The translations under genes and the position numbers were made by a program. Of a DNA stretch of 43,020 nt, positions 1 through 7,840 are shown one piece after another. The stretch's first letter is position 1; the number at the start of each line of letters is the position of its first letter. The stretch spans positions 1-43,020 of IMG/VR virus record IMGVR_UViG_3300020463_000039. One strand, given 5' to 3'. The notes below the pieces were generated by a model. The model had not been told where the DNA came from and made no database searches. It was given only the letters and a program-made list of their open reading frames with translations. This DNA comes from a virus.

Positions 1-1
1 T

Positions 2-1789
2 GTTACAAAAGACTTAACAGAAAATATTGGCGAAACAACTAAACTTCAGTTAGGTGAGGGAATACAAACAGGATTAAAAACAAAAGCAGATTCGCAAACT
101 GCTCTTGTTGAAAGCACATATAATAATACATTAAAAGAAGTAGAGTCCACGATAAATGATGTTTTAAATTTACCACCTTCGATAACTAGTGCTGCAGACG
201 TAGGAACTAATGCAAAAAATGTAATACAAGGCAACTATAATGAAACTTTAGAAGTATTTGAAGCAAACTATAAAGACATTTTTGATAGATGGGAAAAAGC
301 TACTGGGTCAAAACTTGAAAGTGTTCTGACTGGTCCAGGGAAAATAACTGTAAAAGAAGCAGTAGATGTAGCTAAGAGTAAATTAAGAACGACTAATATG
401 CGTGCTTTTATGAGTAAGGAAGACGAAACACTTTTAAACAAAGTTTTAGATACTTTTGTTGATCCAAATGATGCAAGAAAATTAAGACCTGTATCTTTAT
501 CTACTTTAAATAGAAACTTACAAGATCTTCGTCAGTTAGAAAGAAGAGCATTTAAACAAAGTCTTACAGGAGAAGATACTCCGTACCCTCAAACATTAAT
601 AGATTTAACAGATGCAATAGAAGCAGCACGAAAGAGAATTCTAAACAGAAAGGGTGCACCAGAAGGATTAGGTGATCAACTTAGTAAGTTAGATAATAAC
701 TATCAAGTATTTCAAACTAAATTTAAAAACGCACAGATTAGTGCTTTAGCTAAGTTAAGAAATGCTAAATCACCAGAAGTTGCTTTTAATACTTTATTAT
801 CTAATGATGCAAAAGCAGGAACAGCTGTAAAACAAATTGCTCAAGAATTAAAAAGTTCACCTTTAAATGCAGATATTATTAACGATGTTGGCAATTTAAT
901 AAAAGAAAATTATTTAAGTAAAGTTATAAGGAATGGGAAACTAGTAAACAACGTAGAAGATGTTCATAGAAACTTTATGAAGAATTATAGTAACGCTGTA
1001 GAAAGTTATTTACCACCAGAGCAAGTTGCTAGAATGAACGATATCCCATCTTTTATTCGTGGCGTTCAAGAAGCAGGAGATAAAAGAGCAAAGGCTTTAG
1101 CCCAAATAAAAGGAGAACTAAAATCTCCTGCAGGTGATTCTTATACACCTGAGTCCGTTTATTTAGAAACATGGAAAAAAGATGAAATAAGTAATTTTAA
1201 TAGAATCCTTCCTATTTTAAAATCTGAACCTACATTACTACGAACATATAAGGCTTTTGTTTTAAAGGATCTTATTTCTGACGGTCGAACTGTTACCACG
1301 CCTAATGGAATAGAAGTACCTGATATACCAAAAATGAAAGAATATATAGAGCAAAATAAAGATAAGATATCAAAATTATTTGGTGGGGATTATTTAAGTA
1401 ATTTAAATGTTACAATAAATGCTATGGAGCCTGCTTTAATTGATGTAGCTGCAAAACCAGTAAAAACATCGAATAGTATTATAGAATCAATGTTACGTGG
1501 TGTTGTTGGTGTTTTTACAACAACAGGAAGAATATTGACAGCAGTAAATAAATTTAGAGGCAGAGCAAGAGAAGATTTTCTTGTAAGAGGATTATTAGAA
1601 CCAGAACTATTAGCTCAAATGGCGAAAGCCTCAAAATTAAACCCTCAGTCGAATGAAGCTATTCGTATTATAGGAAAAATAATGATGGGTCATCCTAATA
1701 TTGCTCCCTCTGACGCAGAATTAAATGTAGCAAAACCCTCTGCAGCAAAAGTAATATTAGATGATTTATCGAAAAACATGAGTAGGTAA
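2..1789 (+). CDS. Large virion protein, C-terminal part (5' end outside window)
   Basis: The reading frame is open from the first complete codon at base 2 through the ATG at 398, so that ATG is internal and the gene begins before the window. About 595 residues are visible, mostly charged alpha-helical sequence rich in Lys, Glu, Asn and Leu, with no catalytic motif I recognise. A Gly/Val/Thr-rich stretch near base 1495-1530 could be a short hydrophobic segment. The place of the gene, just before the membrane and lysis genes and presumably after the fibre genes of the right edge, suits an internal virion or ejection protein. That role is inference from position and helical content only. Confidence 0.7.
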   Translation, partial: VTKDLTENIGETTKLQLGEGIQTGLKTKADSQTALVESTYNNTLKEVESTINDVLNLPPSITSAADVGTNAKNVIQGNYNETLEVFEANYKDIFDRWEKATGSKLESVLTGPGKITVKEAVDVAKSKLRTTNMRAFMSKEDETLLNKVLDTFVDPNDARKLRPVSLSTLNRNLQDLRQLERRAFKQSLTGEDTPYPQTLIDLTDAIEAARKRILNRKGAPEGLGDQLSKLDNNYQVFQTKFKNAQISALAKLRNAKSPEVAFNTLLSNDAKAGTAVKQIAQELKSSPLNADIINDVGNLIKENYLSKVIRNGKLVNNVEDVHRNFMKNYSNAVESYLPPEQVARMNDIPSFIRGVQEAGDKRAKALAQIKGELKSPAGDSYTPESVYLETWKKDEISNFNRILPILKSEPTLLRTYKAFVLKDLISDGRTVTTPNGIEVPDIPKMKEYIEQNKDKISKLFGGDYLSNLNVTINAMEPALIDVAAKPVKTSNSIIESMLRGVVGVFTTTGRILTAVNKFRGRAREDFLVRGLLEPELLAQMAKASKLNPQSNEAIRIIGKIMMGHPNIAPSDAELNVAKPSAAKVILDDLSKNMSR

Positions 1790-1794
1790 ATGTC

Positions 1795-2535
1795 ATGGTT
1801 GTTGCAGAAATTCTCACTGGCATCGCCCTAGTACAGAAATCCGTAGACTTCATAAAATCAAATATTTCCACCGTGCAGGATATTTCTGGCATAGCAAAAC
1901 AGATAGATGGGTTCTTTGAGGGCGAAGCTCAAATGAATAAAAAGTCTGGAACTATGGGTATAAAAGAACAGTTTGGTATTGAGTCTACAGCAACAGATTT
2001 TATTGACAGAAAACTATTAGAAGAAAAAAGAAACGAACTAAAACAAATAATTAATCTTAGATTTGGACCCACAGCATGGGATCAGATTTTAGCAGAACGT
2101 GCAAGTCGAATTAACGAAGCAAAAGAAGCTGTACGCTTACGAAAAGTAGAAAAGCGACAGCAACAAAAAGAAATTATAGATACTTTACAAACGATGGGTA
2201 TTATATTTTGTGTATTATCCGTACTCATAATATCTATTGTTTTATCGTTAAAAGCGTTTGCTTATGAATACAAGCCAAATGACTATACAAGACAACAAAA
2301 GATACATCAGGGCAAAATTATTGAACCAGTCATGACTACTTGTAGGTTGATGAAACAAAAAGTATTTAAAGATAAAATGGCTTGTATATATATCGGTGCT
2401 CAAAAAACATACGAATTAGAATTTACAGATATATCAGTGGGTTGTCCGAAAAAGTATAAGTGTAAACTTAACCCAAATGGAAAGAAGCCAAATATAGATC
2501 AGGTTATGGAAAGTCTTAGGGGTATAGCGAAATGA
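1795..2535 (+). CDS. Hypothetical protein with a central membrane segment
   Basis: 246 residues, family not recognised. The N-terminal half is soluble and charged, with a Lys/Arg/Gln-rich stretch around residues 108-128. One strong hydrophobic segment follows at about residues 134-155. The C-terminal part carries five Cys (as in CRLMKQK, MACIYIG and GCPKKYKCKLN), which could form disulfides if it faces the periplasm. The start lies 5 nt after the preceding stop. Position before the holin-like genes suggests a virion or envelope-associated role. A large N-terminal domain plus one membrane helix would also fit an unusual lysis accessory protein, but nothing proves this. Confidence 0.7.
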   Translation: MVVAEILTGIALVQKSVDFIKSNISTVQDISGIAKQIDGFFEGEAQMNKKSGTMGIKEQFGIESTATDFIDRKLLEEKRNELKQIINLRFGPTAWDQILAERASRINEAKEAVRLRKVEKRQQQKEIIDTLQTMGIIFCVLSVLIISIVLSLKAFAYEYKPNDYTRQQKIHQGKIIEPVMTTCRLMKQKVFKDKMACIYIGAQKTYELEFTDISVGCPKKYKCKLNPNGKKPNIDQVMESLRGIAK

Positions 2536-2732
2536 CAGCATTTATGTTATACTGTACATTAAATGGTTTTGTTGCAGAAGGAGCGATTTATTTTAGGAAT
2601 GTAAATGATTGTTTAAGTTTCGATAAAAAGCTAAGTAACCAAACTTATATGAAGAACGATAAGGAACAAGTATATGATTGTATTTGTAAACTTATACCAA
2701 AAGTAGACCCAGAAAAAGTGAGGATATACTAA
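2532..2732 (+). CDS. Small hypothetical protein
   Basis: 66 residues, overlapping the previous stop in an ATGA arrangement, so probably translated by coupling. Four cysteines (TMLYC-like start, NDCLSFD, YDCICKL) are notable for so short a protein. The first 15 residues are mildly hydrophobic but are not a clear signal peptide. Function unknown; context is the membrane and lysis group. Confidence 0.6.
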   Translation: MTAFMLYCTLNGFVAEGAIYFRNVNDCLSFDKKLSNQTYMKNDKEQVYDCICKLIPKVDPEKVRIY

Positions 2733-2902
2733 TGAAAACACATTATAAAAGAGACGGAACAGTTTACAAAGGAAAGTCTCATAAAATGAAAGACGGTACT
2801 TTACATAGTGGTAATACACATACTTCTAAAAGTGTAAAACTATTTCATTTAAAAGATCTTAGTAAGTCTGTACAAAATAAATTAAAAAAGAAAAGTACAT
2901 GA
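2732..2902 (+). CDS. Very small basic hypothetical protein
   Basis: 56 residues, found by reading the gap between neighbouring genes. Its ATG shares a base with the upstream TAA (TAATG), and its own TGA overlaps the next ATG (ATGA), which is strong evidence for a real gene in a coupled operon. The protein is rich in Lys, His, Ser and Thr and ends NKLKKKST. It has no membrane segment, and function is unknown. Confidence 0.65.
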   Translation: MKTHYKRDGTVYKGKSHKMKDGTLHSGNTHTSKSVKLFHLKDLSKSVQNKLKKKST

Positions 2903-3108
2903 CAGAAGATAAAAAGAAAATAGTAAATTTAGATATAGGTCAAAATAGTTTTGAGTTATCTCTAAGAATACTAGGTAATGAGTTTGTTGCTATTAAGATT
3001 GGCTCTACTAATTTTAGTGGTAAACTTATAGCTGGTGGTATACTATTATTATTTTTTACTTTGGTTTTATTGGAAGGCTTCGGTTTAAATGAGATTTTAA
3101 TACAATGA
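2899..3108 (+). CDS. Small single-pass membrane protein
   Basis: 69 residues. A polar N-terminal half is followed by a hydrophobic helix at about residues 44-60 (GGILLLFFTLVLLEGFGL). Both ends overlap the neighbouring genes by ATGA. A single-pass protein next to holin-like genes could be a lysis regulator or a second holin. That is inference; the family is not recognised. Confidence 0.6.
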   Translation: MTEDKKKIVNLDIGQNSFELSLRILGNEFVAIKIGSTNFSGKLIAGGILLLFFTLVLLEGFGLNEILIQ

Positions 3109-3341
3109 ATTTTGAAACATTTTTAAGATGGAAAATTTTACCAAGATGTATGATGCTTGCCAGTACCATAATGTCTTGGCGTTGTGCCGAATGGTTTATG
3201 GATTTATCTGAACCTACGATGCAACAATCAGCTTTTGTATCTGTGGTTATGGGTGTAATGACAGGTATCTTTGGAATATGGATGGGACACGAACACAAAG
3301 GAGAAAGTAATGTTAACAGCACTGATAGGTCCAGTAAGTAA
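3105..3341 (+). CDS. Small two-segment membrane protein, possible holin partner
   Basis: 78 residues with two hydrophobic stretches, about residues 15-33 (containing MMLASTIMSWRC) and 43-59 (SVVMGVMTGIFGIWM), ending in a short polar tail. It overlaps the preceding gene by ATGA and runs 32 nt into the next, whose ribosome-binding site lies inside it. Size and topology fit a small phage holin or anti-holin next to the three-segment holin-like protein. Function inferred. Confidence 0.6.
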   Translation: MNFETFLRWKILPRCMMLASTIMSWRCAEWFMDLSEPTMQQSAFVSVVMGVMTGIFGIWMGHEHKGESNVNSTDRSSK

Positions 3342-3705
3342 CTTACTCGGCAAGTTTATAGAAGATAAAGACATGAAGAACAAGTTGGCACATGAAGTGG
3401 CAACGATGGCAGAAAATCATGCACAGGAACTTGCAAAAGGTCAGTTAGAAATTAACAAAGCAGAAGCTACACATAGATCTATCTTTGTAAGCGGCTGGCG
3501 ACCCTTTGTTGGCTGGACATGCGGTATTGCCCTATGTTGGCATTTCGTACTAGCACCTGTTACTATGTTTGTATGTGCTTATTTATCTGTGCAGATACCT
3601 GAATTACCAACTTTTGATATGGGTTCACTTATGACAGTTTTGATGGGTATGCTCGGATTGGGCGGACTTAGGACATATGAAAAACAGAAAGGACTTACTA
3701 AGTAG
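3310..3705 (+). CDS. Holin-like protein of the 3-transmembrane (GTA holin) type
   Basis: 131 residues from ATG 3310, chosen because AAAGGAG stands just before it. A longer frame from 3271 would add 13 residues without a good ribosome-binding site. Helical polar N-terminus (residues 1-55), then the family-typical 'GWRPFVGWTCG' entry into the membrane, a long hydrophobic region at residues 62-95 and another at 103-120 (MTVLMGMLGLGG), ending YEKQKGLTK. This matches the three-segment phage/GTA holin family as I remember it. It would permeabilise the inner membrane for the endolysin, which lies on the opposite strand with its stop 8 bp inside this gene. Confidence 0.75.
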   Translation: MLTALIGPVSNLLGKFIEDKDMKNKLAHEVATMAENHAQELAKGQLEINKAEATHRSIFVSGWRPFVGWTCGIALCWHFVLAPVTMFVCAYLSVQIPELPTFDMGSLMTVLMGMLGLGGLRTYEKQKGLTK

Positions 3706-4162
3706 GTATTTGGTAGATCCTACCTAATGTCTCCATTCTTTCTATCAAACGATTAGCACGATTAGTTACTTGTTTATGCCAACGACTATCTTCCATTTGA
3801 ATTGCTGCTTCAAACCAATCTTCTTCAGCAATCGCTTTATTCATATTCTTAAATTTAGAAAGACGAGGTCTGCCCATGTTAAACATCATGTTGCATAATA
3901 TGTAACGTGCTTCTTCTGGTATTTGATCAAAGTTATCATATAGTTTTTTACATTCCTCAATAGTAACTTGAATATCACTATCGAAACAGCTATTAACTCT
4001 ATCTTCGGAAACAGTAGTACCAACCTCTTTTCCATATTCGTCATCCCACTCTGTTACAAGATGTCCAATTCCAAAAGTAGGTAGTCCAAGGTGATCTAAA
4101 TATACCTCATATTTACACCCCTCGTCTTTTTCTATTTCTACTCTTAACTTATCGATATTCAC
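3698..4162 (-). CDS. Endolysin, T4-lysozyme type (glycoside hydrolase family 24)
   Basis: 154 residues. The catalytic triad spacing of T4 lysozyme (E11, D20, T26) is reproduced as E14, D23, T29 in EG...YLDHLG..TFGIGHL. The rest also fits: FNMGRPRLSKFKNM for the conserved FN-G-...-F region, and the C-terminal NRANRLIERM. The length (154) is close to T4 lysozyme (164). There is no signal peptide, so it should need a holin. It starts at GTG 4162, whose G is the last base of the preceding TAG, with a GGAGG ribosome-binding site. Last gene of the leftward operon. Role: peptidoglycan cleavage at lysis. Confidence 0.93.
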   Translation of the reverse strand: MNIDKLRVEIEKDEGCKYEVYLDHLGLPTFGIGHLVTEWDDEYGKEVGTTVSEDRVNSCFDSDIQVTIEECKKLYDNFDQIPEEARYILCNMMFNMGRPRLSKFKNMNKAIAEEDWFEAAIQMEDSRWHKQVTNRANRLIERMETLGRIYQIPT

Positions 4163-4374
4163 TAAACTGCCTCCAATGGTTTTATACTTAATTCATATCC
4201 CATCTTATTTAATACTTTATCGAAGTTTTCAAGAGTTGGTTGTCTTTGTCTTGCTTCCCAAGTATAAACTGTAATGACACTAACACCTGTATCTTCCGAG
4301 ACTTGCTTTTGAGTCAAGTCGTTTTCTTTTCTCAAGTCTTTAAATGTTTTAATTAAATCAGCCATTTTTTCCAA
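4162..4374 (-). CDS. Small XRE-family helix-turn-helix protein
   Basis: 70 residues. A classic HTH_3 fold is visible: LRKENDLTQKQVSEDTGVS, then VITVYTWEARQRQPTLEN, with the LTQ..VSEDTGVS..TV.TWE signature. The start is TTG 4374 behind a strong AGGAG, or ATG 4365 three codons later. It overlaps the helicase stop by 22 nt and the endolysin start by 1 nt. It probably regulates transcription by binding a nearby operator, perhaps the control region 5805-6108. It could instead be a solitary antitoxin-like protein. Being sandwiched between a helicase and an endolysin is unusual. Confidence 0.8.
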   Translation of the reverse strand: MEKMADLIKTFKDLRKENDLTQKQVSEDTGVSVITVYTWEARQRQPTLENFDKVLNKMGYELSIKPLEAV

Positions 4375-5804
4375 TCTTCTCCTAGAACTTGTGTAGCTAT
4401 ATTTATCTTTTGTCTTAATGCTTTTACTATAACTTCATCAACTGTTTTCTCTGCAACAAGATCAATATAAGTAACTTTTTGCTCCTGACCGATCCTGTGT
4501 GCACGGTCTTCTGATTGCAACCTTACCTCAAGATCATAACTATTACTATAATAAATTACTGTATTGGCAGCAGTTAGGGTAAGACCGTAGCCCCCAGTTC
4601 TTGGCTGACCAATAAAAAATCTAAGATCGTCGTTGTTTTGAAAAGACTCGACAATCTTTTGTCTTTCTTCTCCTGGAGTATCGCCAAAATATGAAGCTGT
4701 TGATTTATCGCCATATTCTTTTTTAAGAGCAGATTGGATAGCTAATATATCGTGTCTATAGTTAGCCCATATAATTGCTTTTCCATTTACTTCCTCTAAG
4801 ATACCAAGAAGTTCAGTTAGCCTATTGTTTTTTAGTTCAACACTAGAGCCACTATCTGTATTTAAGAAGCCACAACTTATTTGGTGAAGTCGTAATAGCT
4901 GAGTTATAACAGCGTTTGCAGTAACTTGTTCCATATCATCTAATATAGTAACTGCATTCTTTTTCATTTCGTCATATACTTTTTTCTGTTCAGGGGTTAG
5001 TTCTATAGATCGCCTTGTATATACTTTTTCTGGTAAATCTAAACACTGCTCTTTCGTAACTCTAAACGAATTAGGTTTAATAAGATCAGTGAGTTCATCT
5101 AAGTTTCTAAACCCAAGTATCTGATTATATTGATGTGTACCTGCAGACCTACGAATCATATCTGCAAAACGAGAACAAAAAGAGTAATATGATTTAAAAC
5201 CTAGTATTGATTCTCCAAGGAAAGCAAACTGGGAATATAAGTCTAAAGGTGATTTAGTTATTGGTGAACCTGTAAGTATTCTTTTATACTTTGCTTGTTT
5301 TGCTAAGTCTATTGCATTTTTGGTTCTTTTTGCTTTAGGGTTTTTTATTACTGTCGATTCATCTATAGCTAGTAACGATCCGAGACCAAGCCCATTCTTA
5401 TGCCTAAACAAAAACTTCTTTGCTACTTCTAAAGCCTTACCGCCTGATAACGCTTCAATATTCATTACAAATATATGTAGATCCCATTCTGGCTCCCAAA
5501 TACTTTTTATCTGATTCTTTATCTTCTGTGTTAAGGGGGAAGCCCAATAAGCAATTTTATATTCTATATGATCAGGTAGGTGGTTTGGTATCTCTTGTCC
5601 AACCCAGTTTTTGTAAACACCTTTCGGTGCAAGAATCAAAGCTGAGTTTATCTCGCCCTTATCGTAAAGATGTGCTATGGTGTCTATTAATACTTTTGAC
5701 TTTCCTGTTCCCATATCCATTAACAATGCGTATTCTTGTTTTTCGCAGGAAACAGTTAAAGCATCTAATTGATGCTTATACGGTTTAGTTTTAAACTTAA
5801 ACAA
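4353..5804 (-). CDS. SNF2-family DNA helicase/translocase
   Basis: 483 residues, a full two-RecA-domain SF2 enzyme of the compact phage SNF2 type. Walker A is at residues 30-36 (DMGTGKS), motif II DES at 148-150 (AIDESTVIKNP), and motif III LTGSP at 177-181. The C-terminal domain has GYGLTLTAANTVIYY and the arginine finger RAHRIGQ. The start is TTG 5804 with AAGGAG 6 nt upstream on the minus strand. It is first in the leftward operon, upstream of the HTH protein and endolysin. Likely roles are remodelling DNA-protein complexes in replication, recombination or transcription. Being in a lysis operon suggests late use, which is inference. Confidence 0.92.
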   Translation of the reverse strand: MFKFKTKPYKHQLDALTVSCEKQEYALLMDMGTGKSKVLIDTIAHLYDKGEINSALILAPKGVYKNWVGQEIPNHLPDHIEYKIAYWASPLTQKIKNQIKSIWEPEWDLHIFVMNIEALSGGKALEVAKKFLFRHKNGLGLGSLLAIDESTVIKNPKAKRTKNAIDLAKQAKYKRILTGSPITKSPLDLYSQFAFLGESILGFKSYYSFCSRFADMIRRSAGTHQYNQILGFRNLDELTDLIKPNSFRVTKEQCLDLPEKVYTRRSIELTPEQKKVYDEMKKNAVTILDDMEQVTANAVITQLLRLHQISCGFLNTDSGSSVELKNNRLTELLGILEEVNGKAIIWANYRHDILAIQSALKKEYGDKSTASYFGDTPGEERQKIVESFQNNDDLRFFIGQPRTGGYGLTLTAANTVIYYSNSYDLEVRLQSEDRAHRIGQEQKVTYIDLVAEKTVDEVIVKALRQKINIATQVLGEDWKKWLI

Positions 5805-6108
5805 ATTTCTCTCCTTCTTCTTTCTAAAATTACTATACTATAATAATATCTAGTGAGATATATATACTTTATGAAAAAAGTTGCTTACGACCCTTTATCT
5901 ATCATATTGTAAAAACAAATCTCATAGAGTACTTATTCAGTAAAAACAAAGACTTAGATATGCTCTTATGATATTATGAGATTATGACGAGCTTTTTAAA
6001 AAATAAAAAAGCAAAAACTTTTTAAAATTACATTAGGCTACCAGTAAATACCTATTTATATTTATATAATAATATAGTAAGTTAAATTAAATAAATGGAG
6101 AAAGTAGA
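5805..6108. promoter_or_regulatory. Divergent intergenic control region between leftward and rightward operons
   Basis: 304 bp without a credible gene. The part at 5838-5988 is one copy of a module repeated in opposite orientation at 24691-24844 (separate entries). Rightward, a TATAAT at 6065-6070 is a candidate -10 box for the gene at 6109, which has GGAG before its ATG. A 7-bp inverted repeat GCTTTTT/AAAAAGC at 5991-6012 separates the two halves and could be a weak bidirectional terminator or a protein site. Confidence 0.7.
5838..5988 (-). promoter_or_regulatory. Control module copy A, upstream of the SNF2-HTH-endolysin operon
   Basis: Read on the minus strand it contains, in order: GTCATAATCTCATAATAT (5988-5971), ATTTGTTTTTACAATAT directly followed by GATAGATAAAGGGTCG (5920-5888), TTTTTCAT, and CTCACTAGATATTATTATAG (5857-5838). 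All four blocks recur in the same order on the plus strand at 24691-24844. This copy has a second TTTGTTTTTAC about 30 bp upstream of the first. It ends 33 bp before the TTG start of the helicase. Probably a phage-specific promoter or activator-binding region. Confidence 0.7.
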
Positions 6109-6453
6109 ATGGAACAAAACACTACAGTGTATGTAGTCCAAGACTTCGGCACTAAAAATATATCAGGTGCTACGAGGTTTGGCAGAATAAGAACACTACT
6201 ACCTCCTAATAGACAAATCGTATTTAGTTCTGCTCCAACTGTTGCACGGTTGCGAGAAGGCTTAAATGAGTTCTCCGATGACGACTACTTGTTGCTCATG
6301 GGAGATCCTGCTGCTATTGGTATAGCATGCAGTATAGCTTCCCATGTAAATGATGGGAAGTTTAAAATGCTAAAGTGGGATAGACAAGAAGCACTATATC
6401 TACCCATAAATATTAACCTAAAATACTTTGGAGAGTATGATGGAAAATCTTGA
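6109..6453 (+). CDS. Hypothetical protein, first gene of the rightward block
   Basis: 114 residues, not assigned to a named family. It shows alternating beta/alpha pattern (TVYVVQDFG, IRTLLPPNRQIVFSS, DDDYLLLMGDPAAIGIACS), compatible with a small Rossmann-like or nucleotide-related fold, but there is no catalytic signature. GGAG stands 8 nt before the ATG. Its end overlaps the next gene by 14-17 bp. It is immediately upstream of the SSB-like and primase genes, so a replication or early role is likely by context only. Confidence 0.7.
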   Translation: MEQNTTVYVVQDFGTKNISGATRFGRIRTLLPPNRQIVFSSAPTVARLREGLNEFSDDDYLLLMGDPAAIGIACSIASHVNDGKFKMLKWDRQEALYLPININLKYFGEYDGKS

Positions 6454-7003
6454 CGATATCCTCAGTGGTGAGGGCTTAAACACCTTAAATGTCAAGGCTA
6501 CAACTGATGAGTTAAATCGGTTGTCGATATTGGCTAACGAACTTATTCATAAACAAAAGGAAGTAAAAGATTACGAAGAATCTATTAAAGACTTTAAGTT
6601 TAGAATAAGACAAATAGCAGAACAAGAAATACCTGATCTTTTAGCAGAGGTTGGTTTATCTAGTTTTGAATTAAAAGACGGAACTAAAGTAAAGGTTGAG
6701 CCTTTTGTTACGGCTCATATCTCAAAAGACCGAGCAAACGAAGCACATTCTTGGTTAGAACAAAACGGTTTCGGAGAACTCATAAAGCGTGAAGTTGTTT
6801 CGCAGTTTGGCAGAGGTGACAATAAGTATGTAGAAGTCATGTCCGCTTTAGATAGTATGGGGCAAAGTTATACTACTAAAGAGGGTGTTCACCATGCCAC
6901 TTTAAAATCATTCGCTAGAGAACAAATGGAAAAGGGAACGGATATTCCTGTTAATTTATTTGGTTTGTATAGTGGTTTCACAACTAAAATTTCAAAGTCA
7001 TAG
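6440..7003 (+). CDS. Hypothetical early protein with N-terminal coiled coil
   Basis: 187 residues from ATG 6440, chosen because GGAG at 6430-6433 gives 6-nt spacing; ATG 6437 and TTG 6428 are alternatives. Residues about 15-70 look coiled coil (LANELIHKQKEVKDYEES). A compact domain follows with KDGTKVKVEPFVTAHISKD, a GFGELIKREVVSQFGRGD segment and LFGLYSGFTTKI. I recall widespread phage proteins of this layout (a DUF beside the SSB gene), but I cannot name the family with certainty. Lying between early genes and the SSB-like gene, it may act in replication or recombination. Confidence 0.75.
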   Translation: MENLDDILSGEGLNTLNVKATTDELNRLSILANELIHKQKEVKDYEESIKDFKFRIRQIAEQEIPDLLAEVGLSSFELKDGTKVKVEPFVTAHISKDRANEAHSWLEQNGFGELIKREVVSQFGRGDNKYVEVMSALDSMGQSYTTKEGVHHATLKSFAREQMEKGTDIPVNLFGLYSGFTTKISKS

Positions 7004-7012
7004 GAGGAAAAA

Positions 7013-7804
7013 ATGGCACAAGCAGTTGTAAAAAAAGAAGAGTCAGCTATTATGGTAGTAGATGACGATATATTAAATGTAGGTACAGGGTTAGAAGAAA
7101 CAACTACTGACGATTATTCTGTTCCTTTTATAAGGATTATTCAATCAGGTAGTCCTCAACTTAATAAGAACGATGGTAAGTATGTAAAGGGGGCAGAGCA
7201 AGGTCACATTTATAATACTGTTACTTCGGAGTGTACTGATGGCGAGGAAGGACTTATTGTTGTTCCTTGTTATTATCAAAAGAAGTACATAGAGTGGAAG
7301 TCTCGTGATAATAGTGGCGGTGGTTTAGTTAACCCTGATCATACTAGAGAGATACTTAGTAAGTGTACAAAGACAGATAAGAATAAATTTGTTTTAGAGA
7401 ACGGTAATTATATCGAAGAGACAGCCCACTTCTATGTTATGATTACTAACCAAGAAGAAACCGAGTGGCAACAAGCCGTTCTTACTATGACATCGACTCA
7501 GCTAAGTAAAGCGAGAAAGTGGATTAGTCAGATGAAACAAAGGAAAGTTCAGAACAGTAAGGGCGATCTAGTTGAAGCCCCAATGTTCATGTTTCGTTAT
7601 CTAGTAAAAACTATAGGTGAACAGAACGACCAAGGTTCTTGGTATGGTTGGTCTATTGGTTTAGATAAAGCTGTTAACAGTAAGCCTTTTCTTATTGAAG
7701 CGAGTAACTTCTTAAAAGGTATTAGATCAGGAGATGTAAAAGTAAAACAACCTGATCAAGAGGGTGTAACAAGCACCGATCTCGACGAATCAGTACCGTT
7801 CTAG
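7013..7804 (+). CDS. Putative single-stranded DNA-binding protein
   Basis: 263 residues with GGAGG 6 nt before the ATG. The middle (residues 35-225) looks like a beta-rich binding domain (VPFIRIIQSGSPQLNK, GLIVVPCYYQKKYIEW, WYGWSIGLDKAV). The C-terminus is acidic and ends DLDESVPF, closely resembling the acidic tip DDDIPF of bacterial SSB that recruits partner proteins. Homologous genes occur next to primase/helicase genes in many phages. The function rests on the tail and context, not on a proven OB fold. A rho-independent hairpin follows the stop. Confidence 0.65.
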   Translation: MAQAVVKKEESAIMVVDDDILNVGTGLEETTTDDYSVPFIRIIQSGSPQLNKNDGKYVKGAEQGHIYNTVTSECTDGEEGLIVVPCYYQKKYIEWKSRDNSGGGLVNPDHTREILSKCTKTDKNKFVLENGNYIEETAHFYVMITNQEETEWQQAVLTMTSTQLSKARKWISQMKQRKVQNSKGDLVEAPMFMFRYLVKTIGEQNDQGSWYGWSIGLDKAVNSKPFLIEASNFLKGIRSGDVKVKQPDQEGVTSTDLDESVPF

Positions 7805-7811
7805 GTATAAG

Positions 7812-7840
7812 GGGGCAGTGAAAACTGCCCCTATTTTATT
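7812..7840 (+). terminator. Rho-independent terminator after the SSB-like gene
   Basis: GGGGCAGT (7812-7819), a GAAA tetraloop, ACTGCCCC (7824-7831), then TATTTTATT. The stem is perfect over 8 bp. It ends 9 nt before the ATG of the primase gene and occupies the place where a ribosome-binding site would be. Confidence 0.8.

Noticed and set aside
46-234. 62-codon minus-strand frame at the left edge
   Set aside because: Antisense to the open virion protein frame and without any start signal.
398-400. ATG at 398 as start of the first gene
   Set aside because: The frame is open without a stop from base 2 and the same helical composition continues upstream, so the gene is cut by the window edge.
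5420-5788. 122-codon plus-strand frame opposite the SNF2 gene
   Set aside because: Fully antisense to conserved helicase domain sequence, no ribosome-binding site.
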